From Pseudomonas fluorescens (lineage in GTDB: Bacteria; Pseudomonadota; Gammaproteobacteria; Pseudomonadales; Pseudomonadaceae), in NCBI RefSeq assembly GCF_902497895.1, contig NZ_CABVHQ010000025.1, positions 20,849 through 84,848 of the forward strand: a DNA stretch of 64,000 nucleotides, in the 5' to 3' direction. The position numbers and the translations under genes are program-made. The first letter of the stretch is position 1. Each line of letters opens with the position of its first letter. The notes under the pieces were generated by a model, which was not told the DNA's origin, did no database searches, and worked only from the letters and a program-made list of their open reading frames with translations. Positions 34,108 through 41,098 of this stretch are shown here, one piece after another.

Positions 34108-35097
34108 ATGCAAAGCAGCAGCAACCTATTTCCTGTGGCCTTGATCAGCGCCGAACGTCGTGGCGATCTGAGCGAGGACGTCTATCGCTTGAAACCGGGC
34201 AACAGCCCGGATGGCACCGTGGAACTGGCCGTCACCCGCTTGGGCATGGCCGATGGACCGCAAGTGCGCGGTGTTCCGGTGGTCCTGCTTCACGGCAGTT
34301 TTTCCAACCGGCGCTTCTGGTTTTCACCCAAGGGCCTGGGGCTGGGTGCCTATCTGGCGCGCGCCGGCTTTGATGTGTGGATTCCCGAGATGCGCGGCCA
34401 CGGCTTGTCCCGGCGCAATCAGCACTATCCCAAGAACCGCGTTGCCGACTATGCCCGCTACGATCTGCCGGCGATTGCCGCGTTCGTCCGTGAGCAAAGT
34501 GGCCAGATCCCCCATTGGCTCGGGCATTCGCTGGGTGGCATCACCCTGGCGGCGGCCTTGGGTGGCCAGTACCTGGGCGAACCCGCAGTAGCGTCCGCGG
34601 CGTTTTTCGGCACCCAGGTCAGTCGCACCTACTGGCCGTTGAAAATTCCACCGGTAGAGTGGAGTGGACGTTTTATCTTGAAGCGTTTCGCCCAGATTTC
34701 CGGCTCCCGGTTCAAGCGCGGCCCCGAGGACGAGCCGATTGGCCTGGCCCTGGAAGGCATGCGCTGGTACGGGCTGTTCGGGCGTTTCGGCGATGCCGAC
34801 AAAGACTGGTGGGCGGGGCTGGCAGAGGTCCAGGTACCGGTGCTGGCGGTCAGTGCAACCGATGATCATCAGGACCCGACGTGGGCCTGCCGCAAACTCT
34901 TCGAGCAGTTTGGCGGTGAACAAAAACAGTTCGTTTGCCTGGGGCGTGAGCAGGGCTTTAGTGAAAATTTTGGCCATGTGGCAATGCTGGTCAGCAAAAG
35001 TGCCCAAACAGAAGTCTGGCCACTGGTGGAGCGCTGGTTGAACGATCAGCAAGCGCCATTGCTGACCCATAAGTCGAATCTGGCCGCAGCAGTCTGA
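34108..35097 (+). CDS. Alpha/beta-fold hydrolase
   Basis: A 329-aa protein from the ATG at 34108; the frame is open further upstream through the terminator. It has the oxyanion region VVLLHGSFSNRRFW, the nucleophile elbow GHSLGGITL, an Asp candidate in SATDDHQDP, and a C-terminal His in FGHVAML. The IPEMRGHGLSRRNQ stretch and a cap domain suggest a lipase or esterase-like enzyme. The substrate is unknown. It sits behind the ppsA terminators, so its promoter is not obvious and read-through is possible. Confidence 0.82.
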   Translation: MQSSSNLFPVALISAERRGDLSEDVYRLKPGNSPDGTVELAVTRLGMADGPQVRGVPVVLLHGSFSNRRFWFSPKGLGLGAYLARAGFDVWIPEMRGHGLSRRNQHYPKNRVADYARYDLPAIAAFVREQSGQIPHWLGHSLGGITLAAALGGQYLGEPAVASAAFFGTQVSRTYWPLKIPPVEWSGRFILKRFAQISGSRFKRGPEDEPIGLALEGMRWYGLFGRFGDADKDWWAGLAEVQVPVLAVSATDDHQDPTWACRKLFEQFGGEQKQFVCLGREQGFSENFGHVAMLVSKSAQTEVWPLVERWLNDQQAPLLTHKSNLAAAV

Positions 35098-35305
35098 ACC
35101 GAGCGCTCTAACAAGGGCGTTTCGCTCTGCTCGACTAACGGCTAAGATATGACGCATTGAGCTGTTTTGGTCACTTTCGGTTACTGGGTCAGCCTTCATG
35201 TTCGGCTCAAACCTTGAATATCCGGCGCCGGAATTCGTTTATTAGCGTAATCGCTGCGATTTTCGACTCTTTCTATCGTGTGCTTTCCTTTACAGGAGTT
35301 TCTCG

Positions 35306-35797
35306 ATGAAACATTACCTTACTCCCGACCTGTGCGACGCCTACCCGGAACTGGTGCAGGTGGTCGAACCGATGTTCAGCAATTTTGGCGGTCGTGATTC
35401 CTTCGGCGGCGAAATCGTGACCATCAAGTGCTTCGAAGACAACTCGCTGGTCAAGGAACAGGTTGATCTCAAGGGGAACGGCAAGGTGCTGGTGGTCGAT
35501 GGCGGTGGTTCGCTGCGCCGGGCGTTGCTGGGCGACATGCTGGCCGAGAAAGCCGCCAAAAACGGTTGGGAAGGGCTGGTGATCTACGGTTGCATCCGGG
35601 ATGTCGATGTCATCGCGCAAACCGATCTGGGCGTCCAGGCCCTGGCCAGTCACCCGATGAAGACTGACAAGCGCGGTATCGGTGATCTCAACGTTGCAGT
35701 GACCTTTGCTGGCGTGACCTTTCGTCCAGGCGAATACATTTATGCGGACAATAACGGCGTGATCATCTCGCCAAGCCCGCTGAAGATGCCTGAGTAA
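35306..35797 (+). CDS. rraA: RraA-family protein (regulator of RNase E / aldolase fold)
   Basis: A 163-aa protein with the RraA signatures [20 protein letters not shown] and [10 protein letters not shown] and typical length. E. coli RraA binds RNase E and lowers its activity. Some relatives are 4-hydroxy-4-methyl-2-oxoglutarate aldolases, and the GxxD/R-D metal site is compatible with both. Position next to zntB matches other Pseudomonas genomes. The 208-nt region upstream shows no clear structure beyond an AT-richer stretch. Confidence 0.88.
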   Translation: MKHYLTPDLCDAYPELVQVVEPMFSNFGGRDSFGGEIVTIKCFEDNSLVKEQVDLKGNGKVLVVDGGGSLRRALLGDMLAEKAAKNGWEGLVIYGCIRDVDVIAQTDLGVQALASHPMKTDKRGIGDLNVAVTFAGVTFRPGEYIYADNNGVIISPSPLKMPE

Positions 35798-35823
35798 AGC
35801 GTTCGATCAAGCAAGGGGTAAGG

Positions 35824-36819
35824 ATGTTCGAGGAAGAAAACGCGCAGTGGGGGCTGGTTCACGCCCTGGTGCTGGATGGTAAAGGCGGTGCGCGTTCGAT
35901 TGCCCGGACTGAACTGGATGACCTGCAACTGCAGCCATACGAGAGTATTTGGCTGCATTGGGATCGCAGTCACCCGCAAACCCAGACCTGGCTGCGTAAA
36001 TACAGCGGCCTGAGCGAATTCAGCTGCGACCTGCTGCTTGAAGAAAATACCCGGCCACGGCTGCTGCCGTTGCCGGACAGCCAACTGCTGCTGTTTCTGC
36101 GCGGGATCAACCTCAATCCGGGAGCCGAACCGGAAGACATGGTCTCGGTACGGATCTTCGGTTCCGCCCAGCGGGTGATTTCCCTGCGCTTGCGTCCCTT
36201 GCGGGCCACCGATGAACTGTTGGTGCGCCTGGATGAAGGCAAGGGGCCGAAAACCGCCTCTGAACTCATCCTTTATATGGCTCAGTACCTGACCAACAAG
36301 GTTCAGGATCTGGTCAGCAATCTCTCGGAAATCGTCGATGAGGAAGAAGAAAAGCTGGATGCCGACGAACGGTATACTCCGGAACATGGCGCCGTTTTGC
36401 AGATCCGTCGAAGAGCCGCGGCACTGAAACGTTTCCTTGCGCCGCAGCGGGATATTTTCGGGCAGCTGACCCGGATCAAATTGCCGTGGTTCGTCGAAGA
36501 CGATGGCGACTACTGGAACGAATTGAACAACAGCCTGACGCGTTACCTGGAAGAGCTGGAATTGACCAGAGAGCGGGTGGGGCTGGTGCTGGAGGCCGAG
36601 GACCGGCGTTTGAGCGTGCGGATGAATCGCACGATGTACCGCTTCGGGATCATCACCTGTATCTTTCTGCCGATGAGTTTTCTGGCCGGTTTGCTGGGAA
36701 TAAATGTCGGCGGAATACCCTTTTCCGAGAGCCCGTATGGCTTCCTCGTGGCCTGTCTGATGATGCTCTCGGTGGGTCTGGGACAGTGGTGGTTATTCCG
36801 CCGTTTGCGCTGGGTCTGA
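35824..36819 (+). CDS. zntB: ZntB/CorA-family zinc transporter
   Basis: A 331-aa protein. A cytoplasmic alpha/beta domain and long helices cover about residues 1-265. Two C-terminal membrane helices follow (ITCIFLPMSFLAGLLG and VACLMMLSVGLGQWWLF). The signature between them is GINVGGIPF, i.e. GIN of ZntB rather than GMN of CorA. It forms a pentameric metal channel. Zinc is the usual assignment for GIN members; other divalent metals are possible. Confidence 0.88.
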   Translation: MFEEENAQWGLVHALVLDGKGGARSIARTELDDLQLQPYESIWLHWDRSHPQTQTWLRKYSGLSEFSCDLLLEENTRPRLLPLPDSQLLLFLRGINLNPGAEPEDMVSVRIFGSAQRVISLRLRPLRATDELLVRLDEGKGPKTASELILYMAQYLTNKVQDLVSNLSEIVDEEEEKLDADERYTPEHGAVLQIRRRAAALKRFLAPQRDIFGQLTRIKLPWFVEDDGDYWNELNNSLTRYLEELELTRERVGLVLEAEDRRLSVRMNRTMYRFGIITCIFLPMSFLAGLLGINVGGIPFSESPYGFLVACLMMLSVGLGQWWLFRRLRWV

Positions 36820-36830
36820 TGGTTTGGCAT

Positions 36831-36858
36831 GTGACCCGAAGAATTTTCATCGCGTCTT
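36831..36858 (+). promoter_or_regulatory. Candidate ECF-type promoter upstream of crfX
   Basis: GTGAC (36831-36835) and CGTCTT (36853-36858) are separated by 17 nt, a spacing and -10 CGTC core seen in ECF sigma promoters. It lies 25 nt upstream of crfX. SigX is known to act on cmpX and oprF in this group, so this could be a SigX site, but the match is by eye. Confidence 0.35.
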
Positions 36859-36882
36859 TCACAGACATCTCGAGAGGTGCGT

Positions 36883-37128
36883 ATGCACGATCCGTTCGAA
36901 CAGTCTTTGCGTGACATGCTCCAGGCGACGCCGTCTACCCGTGACGACGATGCCTGCCTGGGCCGCGTACTGAAAACCGCCAACCGTCAGGTGGGTGCGG
37001 GTGATCTGTTCAGCTTGCTGGGGCGCTGGTTGCCGGCGCTGATGATTGCCCTCAATAACGGCTCGGCCCATGTCTCACCGGTTTCCCGTCGTAAATCTAC
37101 TGCCCGCACTGCTGATAAGGCTGATTGA
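36883..37128 (+). CDS. crfX: CrfX, small protein of the cmpX-sigX locus
   Basis: An 81-aa soluble protein starting MHDPFEQSLRDMLQ, preceded by GAGAGG. It has an acidic N-terminus, one mildly hydrophobic helix (LFSLLGRWLPALMIAL) and a basic tail. It is named CrfX in Pseudomonas from its position before cmpX and sigX; its function is unknown. Its stop (37126-37128) is 2 nt before the cmpX start, so translation is coupled. Confidence 0.85.
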   Translation: MHDPFEQSLRDMLQATPSTRDDDACLGRVLKTANRQVGAGDLFSLLGRWLPALMIALNNGSAHVSPVSRRKSTARTADKAD

Positions 37129-37130
37129 AT

Positions 37131-37955
37131 ATGGAACTTGATCTCTGGACTCAGAGCCTCGTCACTGCGATGACTGCATTGTGGACCAAGGTAGCGAATT
37201 TCATCCCCAACCTGTTTGGCGCACTGGTGGTGTTGCTGTTGGGGTTCGTCGTGGCCAAGCTGCTCGACACCTTGCTTTCAAAATTACTGGCAAAACTGGG
37301 CCTGGATCGCCTGATGGGCGGTACCGGTTTGACCAAGATTTTGTCCCGAGCGGGCCTGCAGGTGCCGATCTCGACCTTGATCGGCAAAATCGTGTATTGG
37401 TTCGTTTTGCTAATTTTTTTGGTTTCTGCTGCAGAATCACTTGGCTTGGAAAGAGTTTCGGCTACGCTCGATATGTTGGCGTTGTATTTGCCGAAGGTCT
37501 TTGGCGCCGCCCTGGTGTTGCTGGTAGGGGTCCTGCTGGCGCAGCTGGCCAATGGGCTGGTACGGGGCGCAGCAGAGGGCGTAGGCCTGGATTACGCCGC
37601 AGGCCTTGGACGTATCGCCCAGGGCCTGGTGATCATCATCAGTATTTCGGTGGCGATCAGCCAGTTGGAGGTCAAGACTGACCTGCTCAACCACGTGATT
37701 GTCATCGTTTTGATAACCGTTGGTCTGGCAGTTGCCTTGGCCATGGGGTTGGGAAGCCGGGAAATCGCCGGCCAGATTCTTGCGGGAATTTATGTGCGTG
37801 AGTTGTATCAGGTTGGGCAACAAGTGCGTGTTGGCGAGGTCGAAGGGCAGATCGAAGAGATCGGCACGGTTAAAACCACACTGCTGACCGATGAGGGTGA
37901 GCTAGTCTCTCTCTCCAATCGGATGATGCTGGAGCAGCATGTGAGTAGCCGCTAA
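37131..37955 (+). CDS. cmpX: CmpX, mechanosensitive-channel-like membrane protein
   Basis: A 274-aa protein, the same size as PA1775. It has about five hydrophobic segments: near residues 20-45, 75-100, 110-140, 160-180 and 190-215. An MscS-like soluble tail follows (AGQILAGIYVRELYQVGQQVRVGEVEGQIEEIGTVKTTLL). CmpX influences SigX activity and membrane stress responses in P. aeruginosa. It lies directly before sigX. Confidence 0.9.
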   Translation: MELDLWTQSLVTAMTALWTKVANFIPNLFGALVVLLLGFVVAKLLDTLLSKLLAKLGLDRLMGGTGLTKILSRAGLQVPISTLIGKIVYWFVLLIFLVSAAESLGLERVSATLDMLALYLPKVFGAALVLLVGVLLAQLANGLVRGAAEGVGLDYAAGLGRIAQGLVIIISISVAISQLEVKTDLLNHVIVIVLITVGLAVALAMGLGSREIAGQILAGIYVRELYQVGQQVRVGEVEGQIEEIGTVKTTLLTDEGELVSLSNRMMLEQHVSSR

Positions 37956-37979
37956 CCCGGCAAACCCTGCTAATGTATG

Positions 37980-38015
37980 CCGCCGCAAAAAGCCCGCTAA
38001 TCCGGGCCGCGGCGG
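37980..38015 (+). promoter_or_regulatory. GC-rich hairpin between cmpX and sigX
   Basis: CCGCCGC (37980-37986) pairs with GCGGCGG (38009-38015), and inner GCCCG (37992-37996) pairs with CGGGC (38003-38007). There is no T-run. It lies 31 nt before the sigX start and could attenuate or stabilise the transcript. Confidence 0.6.
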
Positions 38016-38046
38016 ACATTGACCTGACTGTCGGCACTGACTCGTT

Positions 38047-38637
38047 TTGAATAAAGCCCAATCGCTATCCATGCGCTACGACCCCCGCGAGCTCTCTGAT
38101 GAGGAGTTGGTTGCGCGCTCGCACACGGAGCTGTTTCACGTAACACGCGCCTACGAAGAGTTGATGCGGCGCTACCAGAGAACCTTATTTAACGTTTGTG
38201 CACGCTATTTAGGGAACGATCGTGACGCAGACGATGTCTGTCAGGAAGTGATGTTGAAGGTGTTGTATGGTTTGAAGAACTTCGAGGGCAAATCGAAGTT
38301 CAAGACCTGGCTATACAGCATCACGTACAACGAATGCATCACGCAGTATCGGAAGGAACGGCGCAAGCGTCGCTTGATGGACGCGTTGAGTCTCGACCCC
38401 CTCGAGGAAGCATCTGATGAGAAGATGCCGAAACCCGAGGAAAAGGGTGGACTTGATCGCTGGTTGGTGTATGTGAACCCGATTGACCGGGAAATTCTGG
38501 TGCTACGATTTGTCGCAGAGCTGGAATTTCAGGAGATCGCGGACATAATGCATATGGGTTTGAGTGCTACAAAAATGCGTTACAAACGCGCTCTAGATAA
38601 ATTGCGTGAGAAATTTGCAGGCATTGCTGAAACTTAG
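38047..38637 (+). CDS. sigX: SigX, ECF sigma factor
   Basis: A 196-aa ECF sigma factor. Region 2 covers about residues 25-100 (YQRTLFNVCARYLGNDRDADDVCQEVMLKVLYGLKNFEGKSKFKTWLYSITYN). Region 4 covers about 135-190 (REILVLRFVAELEFQEIADIMHMGLSATKMRYKRALDKL). The start is TTG at 38047, giving MNKAQSLSMRYDPRELSDEE, which matches P. aeruginosa SigX and its length. SigX governs oprF and fatty acid/membrane genes. No anti-sigma gene is adjacent; CmpX is thought to modulate it. Confidence 0.95.
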   Translation: MNKAQSLSMRYDPRELSDEELVARSHTELFHVTRAYEELMRRYQRTLFNVCARYLGNDRDADDVCQEVMLKVLYGLKNFEGKSKFKTWLYSITYNECITQYRKERRKRRLMDALSLDPLEEASDEKMPKPEEKGGLDRWLVYVNPIDREILVLRFVAELEFQEIADIMHMGLSATKMRYKRALDKLREKFAGIAET

Positions 38638-38744
38638 TTCAGCGCAAATATCTCTTACGTGTAGGCAAGTTCTGATAGACTTGCCGCCGAGTTGTCCCCC
38701 GGTTTGCGGGACTGCTTCACAATCACCAGATGGGGATTTAACGG

Positions 38745-39779
38745 ATGAAACTGAAAAACACCTTGGGCTTGGCCATTGGTTCTTTTATTGCCGCTACTTC
38801 GTTCGGCGCGCTGGCACAAGGCCAAGGCGCAGTTGAAATCGAAGGCTTCGCCAAGAAAGAACAGTACGACAGCGCCCGTGATTTCAAAAACAACGGCAAC
38901 CTGTTCGGCGGTTCGGTTGGTTACTTCCTGACCGACGACGTTGAACTGCGTCTGGCTTACGACGAAGTGCACAACGTGCGTTCCGATGACGGTCGTAACA
39001 TCAAGGGCTCGGATACCGCTCTGGATGCTCTGTACCACTTCAACAACCCAGGCGACATGATCCGTCCATACGTCTCCGCCGGTTTCTCCGATCAGAGCAT
39101 CGGCCAGAACGGCAAAAGCGGTCGTAACGGTTCCACTTTCGCCAACGTTGGCGGCGGTGCCAAGCTGTACTTCACCGAGAACTTCTACGCCCGTGCCGGC
39201 GTTGAAGCTCAGTACAATATCGACCAGGGCGACACCGAGTGGGCTCCAAGCGTCGGTATCGGCGTGAACTTCGGTGGCGGCTCCAAGCCTGCTGCAGCAC
39301 CAGCTCCAGCTCCGGCTGAAGTGTGCGCCGACAGCGATAACGATGGCGTGTGCGACAACGTCGACAAGTGCCCAGACACCCCAGCCAACGTAACTGTTGA
39401 TGCTGATGGCTGCCCGGCAGTTGCTGAAGTTGTTCGTGTTGAGCTGGACGTGAAATTCGACTTCGACAAGTCGGTAGTCAAGCCTGCCAGCTACGGCGAC
39501 ATCAAAAACCTCGCTGACTTCATGAAGCAGTACCCATCCACCAGCACTACTGTTGAAGGTCACACTGACTCCGTCGGTCCTGACGCTTACAACCAGAAAC
39601 TGTCCGAGCGTCGTGCAAACGCCGTTAAGCAAGTTCTGACCAACCAGTACGGTGTTGAATCGTCCCGCGTTCAGTCCGTTGGTTACGGCGAATCCCGCCC
39701 AGTTGCCGACAACGCAACTGACTCGGGCCGCGCTGTAAACCGTCGCGTAGAAGCGCAGGTTGAAGCTGCCGCTAAGTAA
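38745..39779 (+). CDS. oprF: OprF, major outer membrane porin
   Basis: A 344-aa porin with a signal peptide (about 1-24, ending GALAQG). The N-terminal eight-strand barrel covers about residues 25-180. A Pro/Ala linker (KPAAAPAPAPAE) follows, then a Cys-containing calcium-type repeat (CADSDNDGVCDNVDKCPDT) and a C-terminal OmpA peptidoglycan-binding domain with TTVEGHTDSVG and NQKLSERRANAVKQVL. The codon bias is strong, as in highly expressed genes. It follows sigX by 107 nt and ends at a strong terminator. Confidence 0.97.
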   Translation: MKLKNTLGLAIGSFIAATSFGALAQGQGAVEIEGFAKKEQYDSARDFKNNGNLFGGSVGYFLTDDVELRLAYDEVHNVRSDDGRNIKGSDTALDALYHFNNPGDMIRPYVSAGFSDQSIGQNGKSGRNGSTFANVGGGAKLYFTENFYARAGVEAQYNIDQGDTEWAPSVGIGVNFGGGSKPAAAPAPAPAEVCADSDNDGVCDNVDKCPDTPANVTVDADGCPAVAEVVRVELDVKFDFDKSVVKPASYGDIKNLADFMKQYPSTSTTVEGHTDSVGPDAYNQKLSERRANAVKQVLTNQYGVESSRVQSVGYGESRPVADNATDSGRAVNRRVEAQVEAAAK

Positions 39780-39794
39780 TTAGTTTGCAGCTCT

Positions 39795-39826
39795 GAAAAG
39801 CCCGGCCTAGGCCGGGCTTTTCTTTG
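39795..39826 (+). terminator. Intrinsic terminator of oprF
   Basis: GAAAAGCCCGGCC-TA-GGCCGGGCTTTTC is a perfect palindrome (39795-39822) beginning 15 nt after the oprF stop, with T-rich sequence in and after its right arm. Confidence 0.92.
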
Positions 39827-39895
39827 TCTGCGATTTGATGTCGGGTTCCGCACATAGGCTAGTTCCCATAGTGTGAAGGGGCACACAAATCCCCC

Positions 39896-40330
39896 GTAGG
39901 AGCTGGCGAAGCCTGCGATCTTTTGATCTTGATTTTGATTCGATCTTGTGGGAACGGGCTTGCCCGCGATGAAGGCGGCCTGACAGCCGGCCTGTCTCTC
40001 GCGGATGTACCCATCCCAATGTAGGAGCTGCCGCAGGCTGCGATCTTTTCAGCGGCTGATGGAAGTGTCGCGGCTGACACCAGGATCAAAAGATCGCAGC
40101 CTGCGGCAGCTCCTACGGTGAAAGGGGTGTTAATAAATCTCGCGTAGGAACTGGCGAAGCCGGCGATCTTTTCAGCGGTCGATGGAAGTGTCGCGGCTGA
40201 CGCCAGGATCAAAAGATCGCAGCCTGCGGCAGCTCCTACAGTGTGATGGGGGTATACGAATCTCCCCCGTAGGAGCTGGCGAAGCCTGCGATCTTTTCAG
40301 CGGTCGGGGCGCAGCTTTCGGCGGTCCTAC
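39896..40330. repeat. REP array of two families downstream of oprF
   Basis: A degenerate GTAGGAGCTGGCGAAGCC copy (39896), a GTGGGAACGGGCTTGCCCGCGATG copy (39947-39971), a full REPIN at 40021-40116, a second REPIN at 40144-40240, and a lone copy at 40269-40330. The two full REPINs share the same spacer (ATGGAAGTGTCGCGGCTGAC), so one is a recent duplicate of the other. It accounts for the 547-nt gap between oprF and cobA. Confidence 0.9.
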
Positions 40331-41088
40331 AGGGCCACGTCTGCGCACCACTCTGCCGCAGGCAATGATGATTTGACCTCTTCACAAGCTGCCACCGCGC
40401 CGATCACCAGGATAGCCGGGCTTTTCAGCTGGAAGGCGAGGGCGTCTTCCTGCATGGCAGTCAGATCGCTCCGACATTCCCTTTGCTGGGGCAGCGAAGC
40501 GTTTTCAATCATCGCCACCGGCGTATCCGCCGCCATTCCGCCAGCCAACAGTTGCTCGCGAATTTCGCTGAGTTTGGCCACGCCCATGTAGATCACCAGG
40601 GTGGTACCGCCTTGGGCCAGGGCCTGCCAGTTCAGGCTGCTGTCGTCTTGTGTATGGGCGGTCACCAGGGTCACGCCACGGCTGATGCCACGCAGCGTCA
40701 GGGGGATATTGCATTGCGTCGCTCCGGCCAGGCCGGCGGTGATGCCATTGACCATTTCGACGGCAATGCCATGGGTTCTGAGCCACTGCGCTTCTTCACC
40801 GCCACGCCCGAAAATGCACGGATCTCCGCCTTTGAGCCGGACCACGCATTTTCCCTGGCGGGCATAGCGCAGCATCAGACGATGAATGAACTCCTGCGGT
40901 GTGGAGCGACAGCCGCCGCGTTTGCCGACGGCAATGATGCGTGCCTGTGGGCAATGGGCCAGCACGGCCTCGTTGACCAGATCATCGATCAACACCACAT
41001 CCGCTTCGCCCAGGGCGCGTACCGCTTTGAGGGTCAACAATTCGGGATCGCCAGGACCTGCGCCCACCAGCCAGACTTTTGCGCTCAT
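40327..41088 (-). CDS. cobA: CobA, uroporphyrinogen-III C-methyltransferase
   Basis: A 253-aa SUMT enzyme. It has the N-terminal VWLVGAGPGDPELLTLKAVRAL, the SAM-binding VVRLKGGDPCIFGRGGEE and the later VTAHTQDD. It methylates uroporphyrinogen III to precorrin-2 for siroheme. It follows the nitrate reductase gene by 10 nt, which fits supply of siroheme to NirB. CysG-type dehydrogenase and ferrochelatase domains are absent. Confidence 0.95.
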   Translation of the reverse strand: MSAKVWLVGAGPGDPELLTLKAVRALGEADVVLIDDLVNEAVLAHCPQARIIAVGKRGGCRSTPQEFIHRLMLRYARQGKCVVRLKGGDPCIFGRGGEEAQWLRTHGIAVEMVNGITAGLAGATQCNIPLTLRGISRGVTLVTAHTQDDSSLNWQALAQGGTTLVIYMGVAKLSEIREQLLAGGMAADTPVAMIENASLPQQRECRSDLTAMQEDALAFQLKSPAILVIGAVAACEEVKSSLPAAEWCADVAL

Positions 41089-41098
41089 GTTCTATTCC

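Noticed and set aside
39896..40330. CRISPR array, because of regularly spaced repeats
   Set aside because: Repeats are palindromic REP units in alternating orientation with unequal and partly identical spacers; no cas genes are near.
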